Below are positions 49,657 to 58,316 of a stretch of 64,000 bases of DNA, in pieces. A program made the position numbers and the translations under genes. The notes under the pieces were generated by a model, which was not told where the DNA came from, searched no databases, and worked only from the letters and a program-made list of their open reading frames with translations. This DNA comes from CAWGOF01 sp963824225 (GTDB lineage Bacteria > Acidobacteriota > Polarisedimenticolia > Polarisedimenticolales > Polarisedimenticolaceae): the NCBI GenBank assembly GCA_963824225.1, contig CAWGOF010000002.1:62001-126000 (forward strand), given 5' to 3'. How positions within the stretch are numbered: position 1 is the first letter of the stretch; each line of letters opens with the position of its first letter.

Positions 49657-51113
49657 GCGCGTGTCGCAGCTGCCCGGCGGGAGGCGAGTATCTCGACGAG
49701 CCGCCGGGGCAAGCCGTCGAACCCACCGTTCGACATCACGACGACCACGTCGCCCGACCGCGTTTCCTTGGCCAGTCGATCGAGGATCTCGTCCGCCCCC
49801 GAGAGGAACGTGGCCTCGCGTCCGCGCTCGCGGATCGCCGCGGCGAGCCGATCCGGATCGAGCCGCTCGGCCGGGTCGAGAGCCGCGGCGCCGAACACGG
49901 CGGCGACGAGCACATGGTCCGCGGCGTCGAACGACTCGGCGAGCCGAGCCTGGAACACGTTGCGGCGCAGGGTCCACGAGCGCGGCTCGAGCACGGCCCA
50001 CACACGGCGACCGGCGTAGCGCGATCGCGCGGAGCGCAGCGTCTCGGCGATCGCGGTCGGATGGTGCGCGAAGTCGTCGATCACCGTGACCCCGGCCGCG
50101 GTGCCCACGACCTCCATCCGTCGGCGGACGCCGCGGAACGACGCGAGCCCGGCGAAGATCTCGTCCTTGGGCACGCCCAGGTCGTCGGCCGCGACGAGCG
50201 TGGCCAGCGCGTTGAGCAAGTTGTGCCGGCCGGGCACGCCGAGCTCGAGGTCCGCAAACGGCTCGCCGGCGCGCCGCACGTGGCACCGCCCGCCGGCCGG
50301 TCCCTCGGTGCACGCCTCGGCGCGCCACATCGCGTCGGGCGACAATCCGTAGCTCGCCACGCGCGACGGCGCGGCAGCCGCGATCTCGCGCGTCGTCGCC
50401 GCATCGTGGTTCGCCACGAGCAGCCCGCGCCGAGGCACGAGGCCGACGAATCGGCGGAACGCCGTCGTGACCTGCTCGAGGTCCTTGTAGATGTCGGCGT
50501 GGTCGAACTCGACCGCGCCGAGGAGCGCGGTGTCCGGCCGATAGTGCATGAACTTGGGGCCCTTGTCGAAGAACGCCGTATCGTACTCGTCCCCCTCGAG
50601 AACGAACGGCGCGCCGGTCCCCACGTGGAACGGGAACTCGAAGTCGAGCGGGGCCCCGCCGATCAAGAACCCCGGGTCGAGCCCGGCCCGCGTCAGGACC
50701 CACGCCAGCATCGACGACGTCGTGGTCTTGCCGTGCGTGCCGGCGACGACGACCGAGTGTCGACCGGGCAGGAAGCGCTCCTCGATCATCGAGGGCATCG
50801 AGACGTACGGCAGCCGCCGGTCGAGGACCTCCTCGACCTCGGCGTTGCCGCGGCTCATCGCGTTGCCGATCACCACGCGGTCCGGGGCGGGTACGAGGTG
50901 CTCGGGCGCGAAGCCCACGTACACCTCGAGCGACAGCCGCTCGAGGAGCGTGGACGTCGGCGGGTAGAGCTGGCGGTCCGAGCCGGTCACGCGGACGCCG
51001 CTCTCGTGGAGCAGGCCGGCCAGCGCCGTCATCCCGGTCCCCCCGATCCCCAGCATGTGCACGTGCTCGCGGTGCTTCTTCCGTGGGTCCATCCGCATCC
51101 TCCCGTCGATCAT
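49653..51113 (-). CDS. mpl: UDP-N-acetylmuramate:L-alanyl-gamma-D-glutamyl-meso-DAP ligase Mpl
   Basis: Mpl reattaches recovered murein tripeptide to UDP-MurNAc in peptidoglycan recycling. The 486-residue Mur ligase has MLGIGGTGMTALAGLLHESG at the N-terminus, the ATP motif VVAGTHGKTTTSSMLAW near 120, LEGDEYDTAFFDKGPKF, VEFDHADIY, NLLNALAT and IDDFAHHPTAI. The EGDEYDTAFFDK block separates Mpl from MurC. ATG 51113 overlaps the patatin gene stop (ATGA). ATG codons a few residues downstream are alternatives. Confidence 0.92.
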   Translation of the reverse strand: MIDGRMRMDPRKKHREHVHMLGIGGTGMTALAGLLHESGVRVTGSDRQLYPPTSTLLERLSLEVYVGFAPEHLVPAPDRVVIGNAMSRGNAEVEEVLDRRLPYVSMPSMIEERFLPGRHSVVVAGTHGKTTTSSMLAWVLTRAGLDPGFLIGGAPLDFEFPFHVGTGAPFVLEGDEYDTAFFDKGPKFMHYRPDTALLGAVEFDHADIYKDLEQVTTAFRRFVGLVPRRGLLVANHDAATTREIAAAAPSRVASYGLSPDAMWRAEACTEGPAGGRCHVRRAGEPFADLELGVPGRHNLLNALATLVAADDLGVPKDEIFAGLASFRGVRRRMEVVGTAAGVTVIDDFAHHPTAIAETLRSARSRYAGRRVWAVLEPRSWTLRRNVFQARLAESFDAADHVLVAAVFGAAALDPAERLDPDRLAAAIRERGREATFLSGADEILDRLAKETRSGDVVVVMSNGGFDGLPRRLVEILASRRAAATRA

Positions 51114-52078
51114 TCGACCCGGAACCCGTGGCCCCCGGCCTCAATGTGCAGCTCGGCCAGCTTGCGACCGGGTCCCGGTCGCACGATCGAGAACAGCCGC
51201 TCGTGACGCAGCATCTCGCGCAGCCGTGGCACGACGCCCATCGCCGCCTCGTCCCCGGCCTGGATGCAGCGCTCGAACGCGCTGAAGTCGGCCCAGTGGA
51301 CGTCGCCAACGTCGGGCTCGATCACAACGTCGGCCATGCGCAGAGAGTGTGCCACCAGCACCGAGTCCTTGATCGAGTTCGCCCGGACCATGATGTCGAC
51401 GCCGCGCCGGAAATCGCGCACGTTGCTCAGATCGGCCGTGATGTCCACGGCGATCACCACGTCCGCGCCGAGATGGAACGCCGGAACGACCGGGATCTTG
51501 TCGACCCAGCCGCCGTCGATCAGCGTGCGACCGTTCATGCGGACGGGCGGCAGGATCCCCGGGATCGCGGCGCTCGCCGCCGCGGCTTGCCGGAGGTTGC
51601 CGGTGCGCAGCACGACCTCCTCGGCCGAGCGGATGTCCAGCGCCACCGCGCCGAACACGATCGGCAGGTCCTCGATCGCCACGTCGGGAAGCACGGCGGC
51701 CATGCTGCTCGCGAACTCTTCGGCGGACAGGAACGACGGTCGCAGGTTCGACACACCGAAGAAGATCCCGCGACGCACCAGGTTGGCCATCGAGAAGAAC
51801 ACACCGCCGCGCTCGCGGCGCGTCTCGCGCAGGAACAGCAAGCGGTTCTTGCGGAACCCGTCGCTCGTCAGCACCTGGCGCACCCGGGCTTCGAGCAGGC
51901 CGGCGTTCCCCAGCGCCGCATACGCTCCGCCGAGGATCGAGCCGATGCTCGTCCCGACGACGATGTCGATCGGGATCTCGGCCCGCTCGAGCGCCCGCAG
52001 GACGCCGAGATGCGCGAGCCCGCGGGCCGCGCCGCCGCCGAGCGCCACACCGACCTTGAACTGGAATCGGTGGCGCAT
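51110..52078 (-). CDS. Patatin-like phospholipase (NTE/RssA family)
   Basis: The 322-residue protein has the oxyanion loop GVALGGGAARGLAHLGVL, the nucleophile elbow VGTSIGS near 47, and the catalytic Asp in LIDGGWVDKIPV near 185. This supports Ser-Asp dyad lipase activity on phospholipids or other acyl esters. There is no signal peptide. ATG 52078 is chosen because the conserved core begins nine residues later. It is first in the minus-strand run patatin-mpl-amidotransferase. Confidence 0.88.
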   Translation of the reverse strand: MRHRFQFKVGVALGGGAARGLAHLGVLRALERAEIPIDIVVGTSIGSILGGAYAALGNAGLLEARVRQVLTSDGFRKNRLLFLRETRRERGGVFFSMANLVRRGIFFGVSNLRPSFLSAEEFASSMAAVLPDVAIEDLPIVFGAVALDIRSAEEVVLRTGNLRQAAAASAAIPGILPPVRMNGRTLIDGGWVDKIPVVPAFHLGADVVIAVDITADLSNVRDFRRGVDIMVRANSIKDSVLVAHSLRMADVVIEPDVGDVHWADFSAFERCIQAGDEAAMGVVPRLREMLRHERLFSIVRPGPGRKLAELHIEAGGHGFRVE

Positions 52079-52274
52079 CAGACGACCCGGTCCGGGCGTT
52101 CCTCGCCCTCGAGGGCCAGCGAATCGAGCACGCGCGCGCGAACCTCCCCACGCCGCGGGGCGCGGACGACCGCGAGGCGCCCCGGCCGAGCGCCACAGGG
52201 GTACAAGGTGGTGTCGGCGGCGAACCCGGACAAGTCGCGATCCGCCCAGCATTGTACAGAGAACGGTCGGCGGC

Positions 52275-52304
52275 TTGACAGGCCCCGCGCGCACTCGGTA
52301 CGGT
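52275..52304 (+). promoter_or_regulatory. Sigma-70-type promoter upstream of the PIMT gene
   Basis: A perfect TTGACA at 52275-52280 is followed after 18 bases by TACGGT (52299-52304). The ATG of the PIMT gene is at 52322, which leaves a very short leader. The -35 match is strong and the -10 match weak. Confidence 0.45.
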
Positions 52305-52321
52305 TAGATCCAGGACGACCT

Positions 52322-53074
52322 ATGCGCGACGCTCAACCGACCCTGCGGGGTCTCGCGATCTGCTCCGTCCTCGCGAGTCTCGGCTGTGGCGTGGGCGACG
52401 GAGGGCGTGTGGCGCCGCCAGCCAAGCCGGACGATCCGTACCGAGCGACGCGCGACGCGATGGTCGCGGAACAGATCGAAGCCCGCGGAATCCGGGACCC
52501 CGCGGTGCTGGCGGCGATGCGTCGCGTGCCGCGCCATCGGTTCGTCCAGGACGATCTCAGCGCGCACGCGTACATCGATCGACCGCTCCCCATCGGCCAC
52601 CAGCAGACGATCTCCCAGCCGTACATCGTGGCCGCGATGACCGAGCACGTCGGGCCGCGACCGGACATGCGCGTGCTCGAGATCGGCACCGGCTCGGGCT
52701 ACCAGGCGGCGGTCCTGGCCGAGTGCGTGCGCGAGGTGTACACGATCGAGATCCTGCCCGAGCTCGGGCGGCTGGCGGCGTCGCGGCTCGCCGAGCTGGG
52801 GTATACGAACGTCCACGTCCGGATCGGCGACGGGTACGACGGCTGGCCCGAGGAAGCGCCGTTCGACGCGATCGTCGTGACCGCCGCACCGCCGACGATC
52901 CCCCAGCCGCTGCTCGATCAGCTGGCGGTCGGCGGTCGTCTCGTGATCCCGGTCGGGGAGGCCAGCCAGGCCGAGCTGCTCGTCGTCACCCGCACGGCGC
53001 AGGGCTTCGAGCGTCGAACCGCGGAGGCGGTGCGGTTCGTCCCGATGACCGGCAAGGCCCAGGAAGGCCGCTGA
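52322..53074 (+). CDS. pcm: Exported protein-L-isoaspartate O-methyltransferase, probable lipoprotein
   Basis: PIMT methylates isoaspartyl residues in damaged proteins using S-adenosylmethionine. The 250-residue protein has RHRFVQDDLSAHAYIDRPLPIG, QTISQPYIVAAMTEH and the SAM site VLEIGTGSGYQAAVLAE. An added N-terminus (1-30) has a hydrophobic core and Cys22 in LASLGCGVG, which fits a permissive lipobox, followed by a Gly/Pro linker. Export to the periplasm is therefore predicted, although SAM is cytoplasmic. proS follows after 28 bases. Confidence 0.88.
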   Translation: MRDAQPTLRGLAICSVLASLGCGVGDGGRVAPPAKPDDPYRATRDAMVAEQIEARGIRDPAVLAAMRRVPRHRFVQDDLSAHAYIDRPLPIGHQQTISQPYIVAAMTEHVGPRPDMRVLEIGTGSGYQAAVLAECVREVYTIEILPELGRLAASRLAELGYTNVHVRIGDGYDGWPEEAPFDAIVVTAAPPTIPQPLLDQLAVGGRLVIPVGEASQAELLVVTRTAQGFERRTAEAVRFVPMTGKAQEGR

Positions 53075-53102
53075 CGACCGTTCGGCTATAATCGCCGGCT
53101 CC

Positions 53103-54581
53103 ATGGCCAAGCTGATCACGCCGCGCAGCGAGGACTACGCTCGCTGGTACACCGACCTCGTGACCCACGGCCGGCTCGCCGATTACGCGCCGGTGAAGGG
53201 CTGCATGGTCATCCGGCCCCACGGCTACGCGCTGTGGGAGAACATGCAGCGCACGCTCGACCGGATGTTCAAGGACACGGGGCACCAGAACGCGTACTTC
53301 CCGCTGTTCATCCCCAAGTCGTTCCTGGCCAAGGAGGCCGCCCACGTCGAGGGGTTCGCCAAGGAGTGCGCGATCGTCACGCACTCGCGGCTCAAGGCGG
53401 TCGAGGTCGACGGCAAGACGACGCTCGTTCCCGATCCCGAGAGCGCTCTCGAAGAGGAGCTGATCATCCGCCCGACCTCGGAGACGATCATCTACTCCAT
53501 GTTCGCCAAGTGGGTCCAGTCGTACCGCGATCTGCCGATCCTGCTGAACCAGTGGTGCAACATCGTGCGCTGGGAGATGCGGACGCGCCTGTTCCTGCGC
53601 ACGACCGAGTTCCTGTGGCAGGAGGGGCACACGGCCCACGTGACCGAGGCCGAGGCCGAGGTCGAAGCGCGCAAGATCCTCGATCTCTACGCGTCGTTCG
53701 CCGAGGACTGGATGGCGGTCCCGGTGGTCCAGGGCCTCAAGACCGACAGCGAGCGGTTCGCCGGCGCGGTCCGGACCTACTGCATCGAGGCGCTGATGCA
53801 GGATGGCCGGGCCCTGCAGTCGGGGACGTCGCATCACCTGGGCCAGAACTTCTCCCGCGCGTTCGAGCTCAAGTACCAGACCGAGGACGGCGCGTGGGAG
53901 CACGCGTGGAACACGTCGTGGGGCGTGTCGACGCGTCTCGTCGGGGCGATCGTGATGTCCCACGGGGACGACGACGGGCTCGTGCTCCCGCCGCGCCTCG
54001 CGCCGATCCAGGTCGTGATCGTCCCGATCTGGCGCGGGAACGACCCGAAGGACCAGATCCTCGAGGCCGCGTCACGCGTGCAGGACGAGCTCAAGCGCGC
54101 CGGCATCGCCACGCGCCTCGACGATCGCGACAACCTGAGCCCGGGGTTCAAGTTCCACGAGTGGGAGATGCTCGGCGTCCCGCTGCGCATCGAGCTCGGA
54201 CCGAAGGATCTGAGCGCGGGATCGGTGATGACGGTCAAGCGCTCGCGACAGAAGACGAGTGTTCCGCTCGCCGACCTGACCCACCGAGTCCCGGCGCTGC
54301 TCGAGGAATATCAGAGCGAGCTGTTCGCGGCCGCGCGCAAGCGGCGCGACGAGGCCACGCGCCCGGTCGACACCTACGATGCCTTCAAGGACCAGGTGGA
54401 GAACCCCGGGGGCTTCCTCCTGTCCCACTGGTGCGGGTCGGCGCGCTGCGAGGCCCGCGTCAAGGAAGAGACGAAGGCCACGATCCGCTGCCTCGCGTTC
54501 TCCCAGCCCGACGAGCCGGGCCATTGCATCGTGTGCGGCGAGCCGTCGCCCAAGCGCGCGCACTTCGCCCGGGCGTACTAG
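53103..54581 (+). CDS. proS: Prolyl-tRNA synthetase, type 3 (archaeal/eukaryote-like)
   Basis: ProS charges tRNA-Pro. The 492-residue protein is class II, with motif 2 NIVRWEMRTRLFLRTTEFLWQE shortened here to RTTEFLWQEGHTAH, and GTSHHLGQNFS near 240. There is no bacterial editing insertion. An anticodon-binding domain follows (300-400). A C-terminal zinc-type domain has cysteines in HWCGSARCE and HCIVCGEPS. The shorter N-terminus starting MAKLITPRSEDYARWY fits type 3. The stop shares the CTAG tetramer with the convergent Lon-like gene. Confidence 0.94.
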   Translation: MAKLITPRSEDYARWYTDLVTHGRLADYAPVKGCMVIRPHGYALWENMQRTLDRMFKDTGHQNAYFPLFIPKSFLAKEAAHVEGFAKECAIVTHSRLKAVEVDGKTTLVPDPESALEEELIIRPTSETIIYSMFAKWVQSYRDLPILLNQWCNIVRWEMRTRLFLRTTEFLWQEGHTAHVTEAEAEVEARKILDLYASFAEDWMAVPVVQGLKTDSERFAGAVRTYCIEALMQDGRALQSGTSHHLGQNFSRAFELKYQTEDGAWEHAWNTSWGVSTRLVGAIVMSHGDDDGLVLPPRLAPIQVVIVPIWRGNDPKDQILEAASRVQDELKRAGIATRLDDRDNLSPGFKFHEWEMLGVPLRIELGPKDLSAGSVMTVKRSRQKTSVPLADLTHRVPALLEEYQSELFAAARKRRDEATRPVDTYDAFKDQVENPGGFLLSHWCGSARCEARVKEETKATIRCLAFSQPDEPGHCIVCGEPSPKRAHFARAY

Positions 54582-57055
54582 GCCAGCGGCTCGACGTCTC
54601 CCGGCGTGGCGAACCGCCGGACGTGCTCGGCGAGCGTCCGCAGACGGGCGTCCGCGCGGCCGTACAGCGAGTCCTTCGGATAGCGCCCGTCGCGGGCGCG
54701 AAGACCCGGATACGCGCCGCTCAGCACGGACAGGCCCTCGTCGATCGACGACACGGCCCACACGTGGAACCGTCCTTGGCGCACGTGGTCGACCACGTCC
54801 TTGCGCAGCATCAGCTGCCGCAGGTTGCGCCGCGGAATCATCACGCCCTGGGTCCCGGTGAGACCGGTCAGCTGGCACGTGTCGAAGAACCCCTCGATCT
54901 TGCGGTTGACTCCGCCGATCGGCTGGACCTCTCCGCGCTGGTTGACCGAGCCCGTGACCGCGATCCCCTGTCGCAGCGGAGCGTCGGCCAGGCTCGACAG
55001 GAGCGCGTACAGCTCGGCCGACGACGCCGAGTCGCCGTCGATCCCGCCGTAGCTCTGCTCGAAGCACAGGCTCGCCGTGAGCGCGAGCGGCTTGTCCTGC
55101 GCAAACCGGTCGCGCAGGAACCCGGCGAGGATCAGCACGCCCTTGGTGTGGATCGCTCCCGAGAGATCGGCCTCCCGATCGATGTCCACGATCCCGCTGC
55201 GTCCGACCGCCGTGGTGGCGGTGATCCGCGACGGCTGGGCGAACACGTGATCGCCCAGATCGAACAGCGCGAGACCGTTGACCTGCCCCACGCGCTCGCC
55301 GTCGAGCTCGAGGATCAGCGTCCCGTCGGCGATGCGCTCGCGCAGCCGCTCCTCGAGCAGGCTGACGCGGTACACCTGACGCTCGAGGGCCTGATCGACG
55401 TGCTGCTCGCGCACGAGGGGCGCGCCCTCGGCCCGCGACCAGTACCCGGCCTCGCGCACGAGATCCGCGATGTCGGTGAACCGCGTCGTCAGACGGTCCC
55501 GGTTTTCCGCCAGGCGCACGCCGTGCTCGACGACCGCGGCGATCGCGTCGCGATGGAACGGCGGCAGGTGATCGTCCTGCACCTTCTTGTGCACGAAGCA
55601 CGTGTAGTTGTCGATCTCGTCGTCGCTGCGCGCCGTGTCCATGGCGAACTCGGACTTGATCTTGAAAATCTTGCGGAAGTCCTCGTCGACCGCGTGGAGC
55701 AGGCCGTAGATCGCCCGCGTGCCGATCATCACGACCTTGACGTCGACCGGAGCGGTCTCGGGCTTGAGCGACACGGTGGAGAAGATCTGCAGCGGATCGA
55801 ACGACTGGATGTCGACGGTGCGATTGCGCAGGGAGCGCTTGAGCGCCGACCACGCACCGGGCTCGACGAGCACATCCATCGCGTCGAGGACGAGGATCCC
55901 GCCGCTGGCGCGCAGCAGGCTGCCGGCCTTGATGTGCATGTGATCGGTGTCCCAGTCGCCCCCCGGCCGGCGCACGCGCTCGATCGTGCCGAACAGGTTG
56001 CGGTAGGACGGCGCGGTCTCCCAGATGATCGGGCGGCCCTGCGTCTTCGCATTGTCGACCACTACGTTGACCCGGTAGCGTGCGCCGTCCGTCGGAGCCT
56101 CGGACTCGCCCCCGGCCTCCCCTTCGCTCGGCGGCTCGGGCTCGCGCAGGGTCGGCAGGTGCCCCAGCACGGCCTCGCCGACCTGCTCCAGGTACTCTTC
56201 GAGACCGTCGGTCTCGAACGCCGAGGCGATCTCGGACAGCGACTCGTCGACGAGCGGCCGGGCGATCTCGCGGTCGAGCTCGGCGAGCTTGCGCCGCAGT
56301 TCGCGATCGGAGGCCCGCAGAGCCTTGCCGATCGATTCCATCTCCCCCGCGAGCTCGGCGCGCCGGCCCACGAGCTGCTCGTACTCCTCGCGCTTGAACC
56401 GCCCCTGCTCGACCAGCGCGTCGAGCTGGTCCATGTCCACCGGGTTCCCGGCGACGACCGGCACCAGGCTCGGACGGGTCACGAGTCCGGCCTGGACCTG
56501 CACGACGGCGAAGCCCTGCTCCTGCACCCGCTTCTCGAACTCCTTCAGCCGGGTCTTCTGGTCGCGCGCGGCGGCATCGACGATCGCCGTGCGCTGCTTG
56601 CGGTACGCGTCCGTGTCGAACAGGGCCGGGAGCTGGCGGGCCAGCGACTCGAGCAGGTCGTCCATCGCCTCGCGCAGCCGACGGCCTTGGCCGGCGGGCA
56701 AGAGCAGGCGTCGCGGCTGATCCGGGTCCTGGAAATTGTAGACGTACACGAGATCGGGCGGCGGTGTCACCCCGCGGTCGAGCGTACCGAGCATGCGCCG
56801 GACGATCGTCGAGCGGCCGCTTCCGACGTCGCCGGTGACGAACAGGTTGTACCCCTCGCTGCGCATCGACAGTCCGAGGAGCAGCGCCTGCTGTGCGCGG
56901 TCCTGCCCGATGATCCGGATCGGGCACTGGACGAGGTCGTCGGTCGTCTCGAACGCGAACCGGGACGGCGGGCAGCGCCAGGCAAGGTCGTCCGGGGGCA
57001 CGAGGTGCCGCTCTGCGGGCCTCCGCCCGTCCGAACCGTCCTTCGCGCCGCCCAC
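54578..57055 (-). CDS. Lon-like ATP-dependent protease (AAA_32 / S16 family)
   Basis: The 825-residue protein has a P-loop-like segment FVTGDVGSGRSTIVRRML near 75, with Arg at the usual Lys, and a helical lid (130-330). Blocks NVVVDNAKTQGRPI, GGILVLDAMDVL and EIDNYTCFVHKKVQ follow. The S16 protease domain (600-800) has the catalytic Ser in GIDGDSASSAELYALLSSLA and Lys in GGVNRKIEGFF. It resembles the YcbZ/LonB-like group rather than LonA, since the LonA substrate-binding domain is absent. The GTG start is at 57055. Targets are unknown. Confidence 0.88.
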   Translation of the reverse strand: MGGAKDGSDGRRPAERHLVPPDDLAWRCPPSRFAFETTDDLVQCPIRIIGQDRAQQALLLGLSMRSEGYNLFVTGDVGSGRSTIVRRMLGTLDRGVTPPPDLVYVYNFQDPDQPRRLLLPAGQGRRLREAMDDLLESLARQLPALFDTDAYRKQRTAIVDAAARDQKTRLKEFEKRVQEQGFAVVQVQAGLVTRPSLVPVVAGNPVDMDQLDALVEQGRFKREEYEQLVGRRAELAGEMESIGKALRASDRELRRKLAELDREIARPLVDESLSEIASAFETDGLEEYLEQVGEAVLGHLPTLREPEPPSEGEAGGESEAPTDGARYRVNVVVDNAKTQGRPIIWETAPSYRNLFGTIERVRRPGGDWDTDHMHIKAGSLLRASGGILVLDAMDVLVEPGAWSALKRSLRNRTVDIQSFDPLQIFSTVSLKPETAPVDVKVVMIGTRAIYGLLHAVDEDFRKIFKIKSEFAMDTARSDDEIDNYTCFVHKKVQDDHLPPFHRDAIAAVVEHGVRLAENRDRLTTRFTDIADLVREAGYWSRAEGAPLVREQHVDQALERQVYRVSLLEERLRERIADGTLILELDGERVGQVNGLALFDLGDHVFAQPSRITATTAVGRSGIVDIDREADLSGAIHTKGVLILAGFLRDRFAQDKPLALTASLCFEQSYGGIDGDSASSAELYALLSSLADAPLRQGIAVTGSVNQRGEVQPIGGVNRKIEGFFDTCQLTGLTGTQGVMIPRRNLRQLMLRKDVVDHVRQGRFHVWAVSSIDEGLSVLSGAYPGLRARDGRYPKDSLYGRADARLRTLAEHVRRFATPGDVEPLA

Positions 57056-57098
57056 GGCGCCCCTATACTACCCTCCGTCGATCCTGGCTGTGGTCTCG

Positions 57099-57126
57099 GG
57101 AACCTCCCTCGCCCGGATCGCGTTCC
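57099..57126 (+). promoter_or_regulatory. Putative ECF-type promoter upstream of the second sigma factor gene
   Basis: GGAACC at 57099-57104, exactly 16 bases, then CGTTCC at 57121-57126. This matches the GGAAAC-16-CGTA element before the first ECF gene in sequence class, spacing and distance to the start codon. Autoregulation by the encoded factor, or cross-regulation between the two, is inferred. Confidence 0.5.
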
Positions 57127-57146
57127 ACAGCCCGCGCAGCACGAGC

Positions 57147-57713
57147 ATGGAGGACGGGGCAGCTCGGGATCTGGCTCTCGTCGACGCGGTGCTGCGCGGC
57201 GATTCGGCTGCGTTCGGCGAGATCGTCGGACGGTTCCAGCGGCTGGTCGCGAGCGTGGCCTGGCGCTACGGGGTAGCGCGGGACGATGTCGAGGACGTGG
57301 TGAGCGAGGTGTTCGTCAAGGTGTACGAAAACCTGCGGCGGTTCAGGCCCGATCACCCGTTCGCCACGTGGCTGTACCGCCTGGCGGTGAACCACGTGAT
57401 CGACCGCGGACGGCGCCAGGCCCGCGAGCAGCGGCGAACCGAGCTGCCGGCCGGGCTGGCCGATCCGGGACCCGACCCGGCGACGCGGGCCGGACAGAGC
57501 GAGGACGCGCAGCGCGTCCGTCGGGCCCTCGCGGGCCTCAAGGCCCCCTACCGCGAAGCGCTGTTCCTCGTGTACGTCGAAGGGTACAAGCTCGAGGAAG
57601 TCTCGCGATCGCTCGGCCTGCCGCTCGGCACGGTCAAAACGCGGCTGATGCGCGGGCGTCTCGCGCTGCGGCGGGCGCTCGAAGCGGATGCGGCCGGTGG
57701 AGCGCGCACGTGA
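57147..57713 (+). CDS. ECF-family RNA polymerase sigma factor (second)
   Basis: The 188-residue protein has sigma region 2 (AAFGEIVGRFQRLVAS, DVEDVVSEVFVKVYENL, FATWLYRLAVNHVIDRGRR) and region 4 (LKAPYREALFLVYVEGY, LEEVSRSLGLPLGTVKTRLMRGR). ATG 57147 is chosen because it begins just before region 2 and lies 20 bases after the promoter-like CGTTCC. It is similar in plan to the sigma factor at 11159-11785. The GTGA overlap couples it to the anti-sigma gene. Confidence 0.9.
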   Translation: MEDGAARDLALVDAVLRGDSAAFGEIVGRFQRLVASVAWRYGVARDDVEDVVSEVFVKVYENLRRFRPDHPFATWLYRLAVNHVIDRGRRQAREQRRTELPAGLADPGPDPATRAGQSEDAQRVRRALAGLKAPYREALFLVYVEGYKLEEVSRSLGLPLGTVKTRLMRGRLALRRALEADAAGGART

Positions 57714-58315
57714 ACACCGGCTGCGCGCGAGCCCGAAGATCGATCGTGGAACGCGGCCTCGGCCAGCTCTCCGCCGAGCGGTCGGCCGAGCTCGCGCGCC
57801 ATCTCGCGAGATGCTCGGCATGCTCGGACGCCGCCGCGGACGAGGCGCACCTCACGGCGCGGCTCGTGGCGCTGGCGCTCGGGGAGCCCCCGACGATCGA
57901 CGTCCGCGCGCGCGTCCTGCGCGAGATCGCTACGCGGAACCCTGCAGCCGAACGCGTGCCCGTCGGCTGGGCCGCCGCGGCCGCGGCCCTCGCCGCCACC
58001 GCGCTCCTCGGCTGGTCCGTCGCCGCGTGGCCCGAGCTGCGCGCCGGCGTGGCGCAGGCGCGCGCGATGGTCGAAGCGCTGGTCTCGACGTCGCTCACGC
58101 TCGTCGCCGCGCTCGCGCCGATCGGGGCGTGGCTCCTCGACCTGGGCTACGCCGCGGCGCGGGCCCTCGGCTCCCTCGCCCCGCTCGTCCGGGCCAGCGT
58201 GCCGGTGTGCACGACGCTGCTCGTCGCCGGCGCGACCGCGGCCATGACCACGATCGCTCTCGCCGTCGGGCGCGACCTCGCTCGGCCGCGCGTCAGACCC
58301 GTGGAGGAACGCTGA
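57710..58315 (+). CDS. Zinc-finger (ZAS) anti-sigma factor (second)
   Basis: The 201-residue protein has Cys near residue 5 and the H-x3-C-x2-C motif HLARCSAC near 31-38. A helical linker and two to three hydrophobic segments follow (85-105, 120-150, 165-188). This is the same plan as the anti-sigma factor at 11787-12407, although most residues differ. The GTG start is inside the sigma stop. The bactofilin-like gene begins one base after its stop. Confidence 0.83.
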   Translation: MNTGCARARRSIVERGLGQLSAERSAELARHLARCSACSDAAADEAHLTARLVALALGEPPTIDVRARVLREIATRNPAAERVPVGWAAAAAALAATALLGWSVAAWPELRAGVAQARAMVEALVSTSLTLVAALAPIGAWLLDLGYAAARALGSLAPLVRASVPVCTTLLVAGATAAMTTIALAVGRDLARPRVRPVEER

Positions 58316-58316
58316 C

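Noticed and set aside
49653..51113. Naming the Mur ligase murC.
   Set aside because: The EGDEYDTAFFDK block and the lack of a neighbouring mur cluster fit Mpl (recycling) better than MurC.
48976..51309. A 777-codon frame on the minus strand spanning the amidotransferase and mpl.
   Set aside because: Only its C-terminal part (from GTG 49656) is conserved. The rest is antiphase to mpl, which has full Mur ligase motifs.
53234..58315. A 1693-codon open frame on the plus strand covering proS, the Lon-like gene and beyond.
   Set aside because: It is a GC-rich shadow frame. proS and the antisense Lon-like gene explain the DNA with conserved motifs. Only its last 202 codons (from 57710) are real, as the anti-sigma factor.
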